In this document: positions 23,601 through 36,455 of the stretch, piece after piece | How the letters are laid out: every line of letters starts with the position of its first letter | Numbering within the stretch: the stretch's first letter is position 1 | Assembly (NCBI RefSeq): GCF_017591425.1 | Contig: NW_024465369.1 | Location: forward strand, 28,749,001 to 28,813,000 | From: Ochotona curzoniae | Taxonomy: Eukaryota; Chordata; Mammalia; Lagomorpha; Ochotonidae | DNA: 64,000 nt | Direction of reading: 5' to 3' | Notes under the pieces: model-generated | What the model was told of the DNA's origin: nothing | What the model saw: only the letters and a program-made list of their open reading frames with translations | The model's database searches: none | Program-made: the position numbers and the translations under genes

Positions 23601-25126
23601 CCCTTGACAATACTGATGCAGTCTGTTTGTTCAGGGATTCCTGTATCCTTGTTATTTTTTAGCAGGTTGTAGTGCCAGAAACTGCTCTAAAGTGTGTGTT
23701 GGCTTCAGATTTCTGTTTGACTCATATGAAGACAATGGGACACTAAAAAGCTCTGTAGCAGAGAAAGACAAAGTACAGAGAATCTGGCAAATCTACTTTT
23801 ACGTATTTGTACTTCCCCATCTTTCCATCCTAAGTGGGATTATGAGCTCATAGGTCCCAGAATAGGGCTTTTGAGGATGTTAAATATCTTCCACTAACTT
23901 AAAAAACGAAATTGTGTTATTCAAATTTTGTATTTCTTAGGCCAATAAGAAAAGGAAGGAGTTATCAGACTTTCAGGGATATTTGACCTTGCTAGGAACC
24001 TAGCACTGTAACAAATGAGGAAAATCAACACTGCTTAACTCTATTTTCTAATTAAGTATAAAAGTGGAATAGACTAATTTATGGTAATGGAAATACATGT
24101 ACCATTCACGCTGAGTAGGAAAATATCTGTGGAAAATATTGCTCCAATTCTCAATCCAAGTGACAGCTATCCAAGCCTAATGGTTTTGTGAGTAATCATT
24201 CAAGCTATACATGCAGGGGACATTCGGCATTTATATGTTAAAGGCCACTTATTACATATTTACTCTAAAAACTCACCCAGGGCAAAGCCTACTTAGCAAC
24301 AATGACTTTGCTCCATGTGTCTCACACACTACTATTCTTCTGTATGTTTCTCTGTTATCCTTTATAAAAACACAACCAAATCAAAATATATATTCTGTTT
24401 CTTTCCCTTGTTAAATGCACCAAGCATATAATTTGTGTTATGACTTTCTTCAATTACCACCATTATTTGTGGTGTGACAAAAGCAGCGTGTAGGTAGCTT
24501 CTGTATTGTTTAAAACAGCTGCACAGCTTCCCATTGGATCCTATACTGAAGTATATTTAAGCACTCATCTTAGGCACTCGCTCTTTTTTCCATTAATTCT
24601 TTGCTATGACAAATAATATTTTAACAAAGTTTTAACATGTGTACAAAAATTGGTTGAATAACTTTAAAGATTGGGCATAAGTTCAATTGTAGTTCAAAGC
24701 CCCCTAATACATTTGATAATTCTCTGTTTTGGAGGTGAGTACAAAAGTACTAAAAAAAAAGACAGCAGAATTTTGGATGTCCAAACTACAAAAAAAATTG
24801 TTTAACAAATAGCATTTCATTGAAAGCAAACAGAATCAGCTTATCTATTTTTGGTTCTTTTTACCACTGTAGCCCATATACTATTAAACTATATTACTTC
24901 CTTAATATTTTGATGTTAAATTTTAATAGCAACACTAAATTCAGCACTGAATGATGCACGTGTAGACTGTCTAAGAGCAAGTGATATATACTTCCTAAAA
25001 TCAAAATCCGCAGGATACAAAATGTTGCACTTTGCTAGGTGTGCTGAAATGGTGACCATTTCAATTAAGAGTGTTGTGACACACTGTTCAATATAGCACT
25101 ATCACTCACCATGAATGCTCACTTAC

Positions 25127-25281
25127 CAGGGTACCTGTACTGAACAGAGTCACAAGTCCAATGAAACACTTGAACCAACTGTTTTCAACTATCTTGCAGC
25201 AAGTTTTCCTTAGGTTCTGCCAAATTCTGCCTTTCCTGGAGAGTCTACTGATTTGGCCAAGGGAAGACCTTTGTCTGCAAC
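25127..25281 (-). CDS. SCN7A: SCN7A exon 18: end of II-III linker and domain III S1
   Basis: This 155-bp exon equals the Nav exon 18 length, with acceptor ttcttgtcag and donor gtaagtg. It encodes CRQRSSLGQISRLSRKGRIW, then NLRKTCCKIVENSWFKCFIG and LVTLFSTGTL, the first membrane segment of domain III. The ankyrin-binding region of conventional Nav channels lies upstream in this linker; I do not recognise that motif here. Confidence 0.95.
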
Positions 25282-26436
25282 CTGACAAGAATAAAATCAA
25301 TATGAACTGATATCTAGAAAATTGACTAAGAAATCAATATGTCAAACTTTATAACATGTTCTTCCACAATTATTTATCTACAGATTCTAATAAGTGATCT
25401 CTGATTAGCAAACACTGGAGATTTTTTTCTCCTGTGACCACGCGATCACTATGGAGAAACTGGGGGTTTTGTAGAAAAGGAGGAAACAGTCTTAGAACAT
25501 CAATTCCACTGAGCAATATCCTGAGACTAAAATTTATCCTCCATCCCTACAGGAATAAAAAAGGTGCCCACATAACATTTTCTGATTGTAACATTTTGGT
25601 AGAGTACATGAACATTAACCCAGAAAATGTACATGACTTGGTGAGCATTCCTACTTTAAAAAAAAAACACTCATAAGATGTTAAAGAGCTGAAATCTAAA
25701 TTAAGCCAATTGGATTGCTCTGACTTCATTCCTGTGGTGGCAGGGAAGCGGCACTTCTGACTGAGACTAATAAAGGAGGCATCCTGAACTGTGAAGTACT
25801 TTCATATGGGGCTGAACTCTATCTCTGGTCAAGAAGATTGGCAAATGATAAGGCTTCAAAATCATATGACAAGCAGGCAAACTATGAGGAGCAGGAGGAG
25901 AAGGAGAAAGAGGCAGGGCAATGGTAGAAGAGGAGGTGGTTGTAGAGGAGAAATTGAGCTAATGGAATTTAAGGTCCAATTTTTAGATTTTTCATTTTAG
26001 AATTCTGCCTAGTGTTAAATTTTACATCTCTAATCTGAAAAATATGAATGTGATTCTGTTCTTATCTTAGAGGATGCAGAAGTCCTGAAGGTAGACTACT
26101 AAGAAAAATTTCTTATTCTGAATTTGAGTACTCAACAATTACCATTTTGATCTTTTTCCTGTGGTTCTAAGTGATCAAATCTATAGTCATGTCTTAATCT
26201 TACAAAGAAACCAACTTCAATTATAAGTCAGAGATGCAGGTTTTGCCTCTCTAATGTATAAGGCAACTGAGTGAAGTCATATACATTCCTAAACATTCAC
26301 ATGGAATGTATTAACATGTTACCAGCACAGATTGTTTTCCTAGGAAAATGTTAGGAAGTGTATTAAGGGTATTTTAAATATTGATCCCAATTTGTTAAGT
26401 CTAAATACACTGTATTTCATTTCTAGACACACACAA

Positions 26437-26900
26437 TGTGGATTTTTTTTTTAAATTTTATTGTTGTTTACATTGTGGTGCAGTTTTATAGGCGCTGGGG
26501 ATTCCCCCCTCCCCTCCCATACCCCTCCCCCCATGGTGGATTCCTCCACCTTGTTGCATAACCATAGTTCAAGTTCAGTTGAGATTCATTCCTTGCAAAC
26601 ACATGCCTAGCATAAAGTCCAGCGTCTTATTGTCCAGATAAGTTCAGTGGCCTCTTGGGGAGACCTTCTCTGGTCTGAAGGTAGGGCTAACAGAGTAAAG
26701 ATCCGGTCAGTTAAAAGCCCCAACAAGACTTCAGTATCAATATACAACATTATGGAATTAATTGAATGACATAGTATTGGGTAAACAATATGTTAAAAAT
26801 AATGCAAGTTCCATTCTTCGAAACATCTGGGTTGAGACAGTATCAATGACAGGTTCAAAAAATAACAAACAACCAAACAAAAAATTACAGGTTAAATCAA
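26437..26900 (-). mobile_element. L1 3' end (3'UTR), 5'-truncated
   Basis: The antisense strand shows an A-rich tail followed by the same 3'UTR found at 35812-36115 and 40090-40412: the G-rich tract (ccccctcccctcccataccc on +), catggtggattcctccacct, and ttgtccagataagttcag. Homology to 40010-40100 continues past 26720, so this copy reaches further 5'. It lies in SCN7A intron 17. Confidence 0.78.
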
Positions 26901-27542
26901 GGCAAACTTTGATCCTGATTTAACAATATTTTGTTTTACTCCTAAATCACACTTTTAACAAAATATGAACATAATATAAGATTACACAATATTTTCTTAT
27001 AGAATGAAAAGTATGTTTTGGGATCAATGCAGCTTTTACCTAGACTACAGACTGTTCCACTTAGACAACATTTACATTAACTTTATCAATCAAAATCTGA
27101 GTTTATTTAATGAAGTGTGATAATATCAACAGTATTATTTTAGGATATACTTTTTGGCGAGGTTATCTTTCTAAGATCACACACACACATTTACATACAC
27201 ACTAGTTTAATTTTTTCCTATAATCTTACAAGGTTTATCCTGGATTCTTCTGTTGGGTATCTGAATCAAAGAGGATGATTAGTGGTGTAAGGGAGGATAA
27301 CTCAGCCTGGCTGATACCAGTGAACTATTCTGGCTACTGTAATAGGCTATGGGACATAGGCCCTTTCTGTCTTTTCCTGGGGAATACTGACACTGCTTTA
27401 AGTGTCTTTGAGGAGAGACGTGTATGCCTACATGCAGTGTGTGTATTCATTAGTCAAACATTTAAAAATCTAAGAACATTATTTAGATTCATGGAAATTT
27501 TGTCTGATTTCAGCAATATTTACCAAAGACTTTTTTTCTTAC

Positions 27543-27648
27543 CATTTTTTAGATGCTTTGCCTTCTCACGTTCATAGCACATTTCTTCTTCCTCAGAGAT
27601 GGCAATATCCACTGTACTGCATTCAGATGAGCTAGACTGCTTTAATTT
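27543..27648 (-). CDS. SCN7A: SCN7A exon 17: II-III linker
   Basis: This 106-bp exon has acceptor aacattttag and donor gtaaga. It encodes KLKQSSSSECSTVDIAISEE, an acidic run, and EREKAKHLKN. Its last G combines with GT of exon 18 to make Gly. The Ser-rich, acidic composition is as expected for a cytoplasmic linker. Confidence 0.93.
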
Positions 27649-28429
27649 CTAAAATGTTAGTTCCCATAAAAAGTTGTCATTAAAATACTAATATTTCTCA
27701 CTGTAAGGTAAGTTCATTTCATTTTCAGAAGTAATATATTTAGGTATAAAAAGAACTACATCATGTCTAAAGGAACATTGGCCAATTCCATGGTTGAGCT
27801 GCAGTTCCAGAAAATTATTTTAAGGTCATTCCAAGTAAAATAACTGTGACTATAGCAATTATGAGCTGTAATCTAGTCTTACGTGTGCTGCTATAAGATG
27901 GAACTGACAATGCAGTTCTTTAGGTCTAGAACAAATCACAAGTTTAGGAAAGTGGTCCCAGTCCTACAGAAAGAAACTATATGGAAAACAACCACTTCTG
28001 TTTTTTGCCTCATACTGAAGTTCAAGGCTGGCTAGAAAGAGGTGGCCTTTGTATTTTATGTGTGGCAGTAATGTTAGTGTCATGCTTTTATTTTATCTAA
28101 ATTTATGTTCTCAAAATGATTTATTTCACCTCACTGAGAAAAAAGGATATATTTTAAACCATCCTTTAAAATCATTAAGATTCCAAAATCTATAACAGCA
28201 ATGTAATATTTTTGTTCAAAGGCATTTATTTATATGAATGAATAAAGTGAATGAACTTCATGACATGAAAGTTCTAACCCTCTATTCCTTAATTTTTCCT
28301 AATTTTTATACTACAGCTTATTCTCATTTCATTTCACAACCACAGACTTAACATTCAAGCCATAGCTAACTGAAAGGCCTACTGTTCTTCAGGAGTATGT
28401 TCAAAGGCTCTACACAATAATCAAATCCC

Positions 28430-28620
28430 AGATGCTAATCTCATTCACAGAGCAAACACGGTATTTATCTTTTTGGGCCTGGTTTATTTCACCAAATAGT
28501 ATAGTTTCCAATTTCATACATTTAGTTGAAAAAGACAAGATTTGATTCTTTTAAAGGATGAGCAGTATTCCATTGTGTATATATGCTGTTTTCTAGCTCA
28601 AGCAAAATCAAAATAAATGT
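28430..28620 (-). mobile_element. L1 ORF2-end fragment
   Basis: On the plus strand, agcagtattccattgtgtat with the preceding tttagttgaaaaagacaa is the reverse complement of the well-known L1 ORF2 3' region (a sequence like CACAATGGAATACT). It is a short old fragment in intron 16. Confidence 0.65.
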
Positions 28621-29329
28621 ACTAAAATGTTTGGAAGAAAATCAGTAAATTTCTTTAAAAGGAAGGAAATATCTGTATAGAATTAAAAAGAGGCAACTGT
28701 AATTATTTTGTCAAATATTTTGGTATTATGCACAGTGAGTGTCAATGAAATATACTTGGGGTTCACTTTAGCATTACATAGTGAACTGTCATTAAGTCAT
28801 CGTGCCAGAGATACTGAATACCTGGGAACAGACACTTCCTGCCATTCCCCTGATCTTGAGTGGTCTGTGAGGTTTGCACAATGAGATCCACAGCAGGAAG
28901 CTCACAGGCTGAATGGTCTCTGTAGGCTTAGCTCTCCATTAAATTACACTTCCCGCTGAGATGCTATGCTGCTTGCATAGCTTGCTTAAATGTGCTTCTC
29001 AACATCACATATTATCAGCTTATTAATTTATAAAATTTCAAACTAAGTATTTTATAAACTCCTACTATTTATTTAGCATTTTTCTACACAATGTTGAATT
29101 TTGATGTATTTTTAAGCTTCTATCCCCCCAAAGGAATTTTAATTCATTTATATACTAAAAGAGCAAAACTTAAACATCTTAATTAACTTTATCATAGGCA
29201 CTCCACCAAAGCTAGAAGTAGCAGTTAGGACTAAATGCAGTTTCTGACTGAAATTGCAACCCTGAGTTAACTGTTCCTAAACAACACTATCAATCAACAA
29301 CAAGTGATCAAGATACTAAACTCTCTTAC

Positions 29330-29767
29330 CTCTTTGCTGTCTCCATCACCAGACTTGCTCTGAATTTCCTTATTATCTAGATTCTCTATATCCGATTCTC
29401 CGGAGGCAATCGGCACCGTTTCTGAGCCACTGGGACTGGGGATAAGTGACAGCTTCTCATTTTCAGTCATGGTGTTTCTCTCGGTGCCGTTACCTACTTC
29501 ATTATCCTTGAGGACATCTTGAGAGTTGCTCAGGTCAGAGAGAGTATGATCAGAGATGTTCTCTGTAACATACACATCATTCACATGGTCCACCACCTCC
29601 TTTGGAGCACTTTGTTTTTTGCACAATATTTTGAGAAATACACAGCTTATTTTCGCCTTAAGCCTTGTTATTGCAAGTTGGAGATTTTTTGCTTCATTGC
29701 TCTCTTCAGCTTTCACAGCATTATAGGTGCCAAATGAGACCACTAATGCCAGAAACAAGTAAATTAT
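29330..29767 (-). CDS. SCN7A: SCN7A exon 16: domain II S6 end and II-III linker
   Basis: This 438-bp exon (146 codons, phase 0 at both ends) has acceptor cctcctttag and donor gtaaga. It begins IIYLFLALVVSFG, the end of S6, and continues as the cytoplasmic II-III linker, rich in Asp, Glu, Ser and Asn (for example SDIENLDNKEIQSKSGDGDS). It matches the remembered human Nax linker closely, which separates this gene from Nav1.x paralogues. Confidence 0.95.
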
Positions 29768-30179
29768 CTAAAGGAGGAAGTGAAATGAAACTAAGTGAAT
29801 ACCACTTATATGTTTCTTTATTTTTTAAAAGATGTCTTTGTAAAATTTACCACAGATCTGAAAACAGAACACATGAAGAATTATAATGATATTCAGCTCT
29901 AATTAATTTATAATTTGTCAGGGAATTGCTAGGGGCTTTCATGGCCAGCAGTCAACTTTAGGCTCACCATGTCTCAAGCAGTATGACTTTTCTCTGTTCT
30001 AGAAATGGAAAGGTAAAGGCTTATTGAAGGTCAAACCAATTAGACTCAGGTTTCTCTTTTTCCAGAGTTTATTTTACTACTGTGTCAGGCTGTCTCACAG
30101 TTGGTAACAAAATGAAGTGCTGTGCCAGAAGGCAGACTTCACTTCAATTCTATCCTAGGAATGCAAATAGTGATTTGCA

Positions 30180-30463
30180 ATAAAGTCCTTGCCTTGCAAG
30201 CAACAGGATCCCATAAGGGCACTAAACCCGAAGGCCCTGCTTCCCATCCAGCTCCCTGCTTGTAGCCTGGGAATGCAGTTGGGAATGGCCCAAAGCCTTG
30301 GAACCCTGCACTCACATGGGATTCCTGGAATAAGCTCCAGGCTTCTGGCTTCAGATGGGTGCAGGTCTGGCCATTGTGGCCGCTTTGGGAGTGAATCAGC
30401 AGACGAAAGATCTTCCTTTCTGTCTCTCCTCCTCTCTGACTTTACAATTAAGAAAAAAAATTC
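30180..30463 (+). mobile_element. CSINE, head-truncated
   Basis: A sense copy in intron 15: aagtccttgccttgcaagca, cccatccagctccctgcttg and gaaagatcttcctttctgtc, with an A-rich tail. Confidence 0.85.
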
Positions 30464-33190
30464 TTCAGCATTTGGATGTATGTGAAGAAGTCAGATTCTC
30501 ATACATAAGCCATAGACCTCTTGGGAGCATTTGTATCATTTGTACCTTTTGCATTTGTATCATTCTCAGAAGACATGGGTCCCCAGCATAGGAAGGTGAT
30601 ACCAAATATAATTGAATTGGTAGTTCTTTTCCCTCTTTCAGTTAAGTATTACACAGTACAAAATAAGGAAAAGACTTTTTGTTAGTATCTTAAGCTTCAT
30701 GGGAACAGGAACCAGGTTTTCCTCTTAATGAGGAAATATGCTGATATCTTTTTAGTGTTTATGATTTCTTATATCATACATACACACATGCATGTGTATA
30801 CAGACACATAGTGGGCATTTTATAAGGCTGAAAATGAAGTTCATCTTAAAATGCACTGAGGTTACAGTAAACAAACACAAATAAACATAAAACCTTCAGA
30901 ACATTGCAGAGTGCTACCAGTTTGCACAGTGACCTTTGAATTTTTAGAAAATAGTCAATTCCTTGAAGAACTAAAAAGGAAAATTAGGCTACATTAATGG
31001 CCAAAGCAATGAAGAATTGGTGTATTCTAATCTGAGCAATGAGAGGGGGGCAGGTAGGGTTAAAGAGTATCTTTCCTTTGGGGCCAGCCAATTATGAATT
31101 TCAAAACATAGATACTTCTATTTTCCTTTGAGAGCAAAGGCAAATTCATGTATCCTAAACATGACACTTGAGTTTCCCCTGAAACTGGTTTTTATCCTCT
31201 TCATGGTAAACCATTTATTAAATGAGAATTGAGCTTTCAAATCAAAATCAATTGGCATGAAAGAGACTGGAAGGCCATGATTTATCTAAGTGTCAATTTT
31301 CTGATGAGGAATTAGGAAATACATTTGCATTAGGAATTCAACATGAATAGAGTCATTTTCATGTATAATGCATAAAATGCATTAAAGTAAAGCAAAGCGA
31401 AGTTCAAAAGTAAAGTAGAAATACTGACATATTTTACACAAAATATATAATATTAATATAGATGTTAAGTGTGTTAAAAGTATATATAATATCTGTGCCA
31501 CAGTATTTCAGCTTCCTTGCTTTTGGATTTTATGTGTGTTGTTTTTCTTTCTGTTGTTGCTTTCCTCAGCAGCCACAGACTTTCCTTTTAGAGACAGAAT
31601 TCTGTAGTCTATTTGGTAAGCCACCATTACTCTATGATTATTCACATGGATTAGATTTGGACTAGTGCCATCTCTAGCTCCAAGGAAACAGAGAGTGGCT
31701 TAGAAATGGGCCCATGATTCAGAACTGACGATTAAATATAAAAATATGCTGTGGCTTCTAGGAAGGATATTCTGTATACATATGATTAGGAGACTACTGA
31801 CTGCAGCAGTCATCTTAACAAAAGAGAACAACCTGAAAGGAGTACCAAGATGAAGCTGAAATGTGCAAAGACCTGTCTCTAATGATTGTATTTGGATGCC
31901 AGTATTGTTTCACAAATTAAGGTTTATGATATTTTGAGTTATGTGTGCAAATAATATGGTCATTTTTATACTGCTTTATGCCACTGGGAGTTGAACATGC
32001 ATTGATGACTGCAAATGACCAGGAGTGGTGAAGTAGTTTTAAATACTGGTTACTGCTTCAAGCTTTAAGATAATGGAAGAGTTAGTCATTTCCCTCATGG
32101 AGCTAACAGTTTAATGTGAAGATTGACAACTACAGCAACCATTAAATAAAATTCCAATGTGATAAATGAGTGATAGAGATATTTTCAAAATAACATAAAA
32201 GTATGAAAGAGGACACAAAGCTGAGTTTAACTTGGTGTTTGTGTTTTTGTGGTTTTTTTTCAGCCTTTTGGGAAATGTGCTTGATATTTATAACATATGA
32301 CTAAAAGCCAAATATTGAATATTCCTGTAAGAACTGCCTTCTATCATAAATCATACCTTTTTTCTCAGAAGCATTAAAAGCTACTGACTCTGTTCATGTA
32401 ATACCACTTTGGATATTAAGAAATTTAGATGTGGAAGCTTTCTTAGTAAATGCATAAAAACAGACTCATGTTTTCCAGTTTCTGCCTCACAGTTTAATCA
32501 AGTGCAATTTTTTAGATGATCCTGATGACCAGACAATAACAATGAAATCAGAATCTCTGGGACTAAATCCAAGATATGTTTTAACTAAATCCCCAGGGAA
32601 TTCTGATGTACGGGCTATTTTGACAACCAGTGTTACACTTAAGTGCTTCTTAAAATTTAATGTGCACACAGTTACCTGGGGATGTTGTTACAATGTAGAT
32701 GATGTTTCCTTGGGTCTAAGATGGTATCTGAATGTCTGCATTTCTAACCAGCTCTGTGGGATGCCAATTCTACTTTAGTCACAAGATTACACACTAGTGC
32801 TTTTTAGTTGACATATGATGCAAGTCACATGGTCTAATTTAAAATTTTCCATTAGCCACGTTAAGATCATATGAAAATAAATTAATTTTACTAATGTGTT
32901 TAACTACATATGTACATTGAAGTGTAATAATTATATTTTACTAAGTATTCCATACAAAATTGTTTCTGAAATTTTTATATCAATTTTCAGGTAACACTAC
33001 AAATTTAGTGTGATTTGACATTTGTAACAAATTGAACCAATCGTGTTTCAATGGTAACATCCACATGTGGCTAGGTGATTCCTAAATCACCATATTGGAT
33101 TGCAGGACTCTCATCAATTCACATTATGAAAATGCCAGACTACATTGTATCAAGCTTTCCAAGGGAAATATGAAAGCAAGAGCTACTTAC
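30464..33190. other. Distal part of SCN7A intron 15, no feature recognised
   Basis: AT-rich intronic DNA with short random ORFs on both strands. I recognise no SINE, LINE or exon-like segment with splice sites in phase here. Confidence 0.45.
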
Positions 33191-33547
33191 CAGAAAATTT
33201 CCTATTAAGATAACCATCATATAAAACAAAACACACTGAGGTTGGCCTGCTACCTCCATGCAGTCCCATAAGGTCTCTATCCACTCTCCACAGAGAATTC
33301 GGAACACGTTCATGCAGGAGTGGAAGAAGTCACACATGTGCCAGCGTGGGAGTTGAAAGTCACTGTCTGTATGAGACAGATGTTGTTTGTAACTTCTACC
33401 AAACAACTTCATGCCAAACACAGAAGAGAAAAAGATGAATGTGAACAACAGTAGAATCACATCTTTCAGGGCCTCCAAGGAGTTGCCAAGTGTCAGCACC
33501 AGGATCTCGAAAGTGGGCCAGTATTTTCCCAACTTGAAAATTCGCAA
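33191..33547 (-). CDS. SCN7A: SCN7A exon 15: domain II S4-S6, selectivity residue E
   Basis: This 357-bp exon has exactly the Nav exon 15 length, with acceptor tttccattag and donor gtaagt. It continues S4 (LRIFKLGKYWPTF), then S5 (LLLFTFIFFSSVFGMKLFG), the turret, and the pore stretch NVFRILCGEWIETLWDCMEV. The Glu of CGEW is the domain II filter residue. S6 begins in QPQCVLFYMMVILIGNFL. Confidence 0.96.
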
Positions 33548-34159
33548 CTAATGGAAACAAACAAGAAACACAAGCACAAGAAAAACAAGCAGAAAAATCT
33601 GCTCAGTACATATCATAATGTACAGTACTTATTACAATTTACAATTAAAATTTTGACAGCATTACATATATGCACATAAATGGCCCTGAAAACAATATTT
33701 TGAAGTACTACAAATATATTATGTGTTATTCTTAATATTCATAGTATGTTACATATTCTGTAGTTTTGTATGCTAACTCTATTCATAGTCTTTGCAGTCA
33801 TCATATAACAGTAGACTTTTCTAAAGCCCACAAACCATTTTTCTGTGTACTATGACTTCTGATTTTCCATTGTATTTGATTAGCATTCAGGAATCAACAG
33901 TAAGATTTTACATGTGCTCAGGCGAAATTTAATCATCTGAGATTCAGTCTGTTCCTATTTTAATGTAATTTGATTACTTTAGCATATTTTATGCATTTAC
34001 CTGTCTTGTCTCATCCATAAATTTGGTAATAATTGTTCATATATTTGTCTTATTCATTAGAAAGGTTAGTGTTGATGAATGTTGATGAACAATCTTTTTT
34101 CAAGGAAGAAGCACCAGTGCACTTTTAGAAAGGAAAGATTAGTCTACTAAAATCTTGAT

Positions 34160-34488
34160 TTTTTTTTAAGATTTATTTATTTATTGGAAAGTCAGATATA
34201 CAGAGAGGAGGAGAGACAGAGAGGAAGATCTTCCGTCCAATGATTCACTCCCCATGTGACTGCAACGGCCAGTGCTATGCTGATCCGAAGCCAGGAGCCA
34301 GGAACCTCTTCCAGGTATTCCACACGGGTGCAGGGTCCCAAAGCTTTGGGCCATCCTCGTCTGCCTTCCCAGGCCACAGGCAAGAAGCTGGATGGAAAGT
34401 GGAGCCGCTGGGACCAGAACCGGCGCCCACATGGGATCCCAGGGTGTTCAAGGTGAGGACTTTAGCCGCTAGGCCACGCCGCTGGGCC
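34160..34488 (-). mobile_element. CSINE, full-length with target-site duplication
   Basis: A full antisense copy from the poly(T) to ccgctgggcc, flanked by perfect 13-bp duplications (ctaaaatcttgat, 34147-34159 and 34489-34501). It sits in SCN7A intron 14. Confidence 0.94.
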
Positions 34489-34712
34489 CTAAAATCTTGA
34501 TCTTTACTATGCTTAGTCAACTTGTCACCAGAACGCAACAATATATTACCTATCAAACAGTTAACATTTCCACAAAATATCATTCTAGTTAATCCAATTT
34601 CCTTTTCTAAATCCACACTATAGGCATGCACTGATTTAGAGCTAATAATTTTTTCACATATCCACCTATGTATGTGTGCCAAAATGTGCAAAAATTGAAT
34701 TAAAAGCTTATA

Positions 34713-34893
34713 TTGGGGCTGGTGTGATGGTGTCAACATGCCAATCTTCTGCCTATGCCACCAGCATCCCATATGGGTATCAGCTATGGCCCCTCTAATT
34801 ATTTGGGGAGTGAACCAATGGATGGAAGATTTTTTTCTCTTTTTCTCTTTGTAAATCTGCTTTTCAAATAAAAATAAATCTTTTAAAAATAAA
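34713..34893 (+). mobile_element. CSINE with internal deletion
   Basis: A sense copy with head (ttggggctggtgtgatggtg) and tail (aatttggggagtgaacca-like, aaataaaaataaatctttta). The central body is missing. Confidence 0.78.
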
Positions 34894-35412
34894 GATTGCC
34901 TTATTTTGATCCAAAATCTTAACTATTTTGAGCAGATGTTTTATTGTACATATTTTTCATGAAGGATCTGAAGATATATGCATGAATTTCACAACAAATT
35001 TATAAAAACAATATGCTAACCTAATATTTTTAAGTAAAATTTTCTTACATTTAGAATTATTCACTTGACTTCTGATACCAATATCTAGTCATATATTAGT
35101 ATTAGACTTCTGGAACACTTTACTAATCTTTCCATACCAAAGGTTACACAGGCTCTAGCTCTTAGAATTACATGTCTCAAATTTATCTCACATATTAAAT
35201 TGTTTCACTTAATATTTGGGTCCAATAACAGCACTGAAGCCTCTCTGTTCTCACTTGCGGGAGGGGGGCACTTTAGCTCTTTTATTATGAAGGAGTTCAC
35301 TTAGTACTCTCAATTGTCCCAATGGGATAAGTACTACTGTCATCGCCCTTTAGGTCTGAGGAAACTGGGACAAATTTGATCAGTTATAAATTGGGTATTA
35401 AATTCTACTTAC

Positions 35413-35586
35413 CATCCTGAATGATTGGAAAAGAGCCATTCCTTCAACATTTGCTAGATAAAGTTCGACTAATCCAAGGAGCACAATTATGCTATCAAAA
35501 ATGTTCCAGCCTACTTGGAAATATCCATACGGATGCATGGCAATTATTTTAAAAATCATTTCTATTGTAAAAATTGCAATTATAAC
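35413..35586 (-). CDS. SCN7A: SCN7A exon 14: domain II S2-S4
   Basis: This 174-bp exon has the canonical length, with acceptor attaatttag and donor gtaagt. It encodes [20 protein letters not shown] (S2), [19 protein letters not shown] (S3) and the start of S4 (MALFQSFRM). The first S4 charge position reads Gln in this sequence, where I remember Arg in human Nax. Confidence 0.95.
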
Positions 35587-35811
35587 CTAAATTAAAATAA
35601 AACAAGTCAATGAGAACAAGATCCCCAAACCTCTATTAGAACATACATACATATAGGATCATAATCCTATTTTTTCACATATTCTGCATACAGCTCCTCT
35701 GTCAAGATCTAAAATTTAGCTACATGTGGAGTCTGCTTACAATGATAGATTCATATATTTTATTTAACAATCTAATACTGAATACTTTTTCCAGAATTTT
35801 CAATTATTTTA

Positions 35812-36261
35812 TTTTTTTAATTTATTTATTTTTTATTTTTTATTTTTTTTATTATGTGACATGGTTTTATAGGTACTGGGATTCCCACCACCCCTCCCAT
35901 AACCCTCCCCTCATGGTGGATTCCTCCACCGTGTTGCGTGACCACAGTTCAAGTTCAGTTGAGATTCCTTCATTGCAAACATATACCAAGCATAGAGTCC
36001 AGCATCTTGTTGTCCAGATAAGTTCAACGGCTTTTTGGAGAGACCTTCTCTGGTCTGAAGTTAGAGCCAACAGAGTAAAAACCCAATCAATCAAAAGCCC
36101 CAAAATTGACATTTCCACAATTGAGGTGCATTATAGGAGGGGTGTGCAGAGAAATCTTTGGTACCTTGGTGAGGAGTACTTGCTCTGTGTCCTGCCTAGC
36201 AAAGTATGTGTGAGTCCATGCTGACCAAGCTTTCCTTGTTGTTCTCTGTTTATCTATTCTA

Positions 36262-36322
<61 letters not shown>

Positions 36323-36349
36323 GAGGGGGGCTCTGGAGCAACCCTGACG
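35812..36349 (-). mobile_element. L1 3'-end sequence fused to U6 (chimeric retroinsertion, L1 part)
   Basis: On the minus strand a U6 copy is followed by L1-derived sequence, including a grown (TG)n run (36263-36319 on +), then the L1 3'UTR with its G-rich tract and an A-rich tail at 35812-35860. The segment at about 36130-36349 matches 39305-39515 but in opposite orientation relative to the 3'UTR, so the insert is rearranged. The whole unit with U6 is bounded by the 13-bp duplication ttcaattatttta. Confidence 0.82.
36263..36319. repeat. (TG)n microsatellite
   Basis: About 28 TG units lie inside the U6-L1 chimeric insertion in SCN7A intron 13. Confidence 0.97.
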
Positions 36350-36455
36350 AAAATATGGAACGCTTCACAAATTTGCGTGTCATCCTTGCGCAGGGGCCAT
36401 GCTAATTTTCTCTGTATTGTTCCAATTTTAGTATATGTGCTGCTGAAGCGAGCAC
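36350..36455 (-). pseudogene. RNU6 pseudogene: U6 snRNA retropseudogene, full length
   Basis: The minus strand reads gtgctcgcttcagcagcaca, followed by the U6 body (tggcccctgcgcaaggatga, gtgaagcgttccatatttt). It is full-length (106 nt), with about four substitutions from the U6 I remember. The 5' end abuts the target-site duplication directly, so no U6 promoter came with it. The 3' end runs into L1 sequence. It is a processed copy, not an active spliceosomal RNA gene. Confidence 0.93.

Noticed and set aside
34275..34772. 165-codon ORF on the minus strand
   Set aside because: It spans two oppositely oriented CSINEs and includes SINE-derived peptides seen at many other SINE copies; not a gene.
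35724..36224. 166-codon plus-strand ORF
   Set aside because: It reads antisense through the L1 3'UTR and A-rich tail of the U6-L1 insertion.
36350..36455. Functional U6 snRNA gene
   Set aside because: The 5' end abuts a target-site duplication, the 3' end is fused to L1 and no U6-type upstream promoter is present; it is a retropseudogene.
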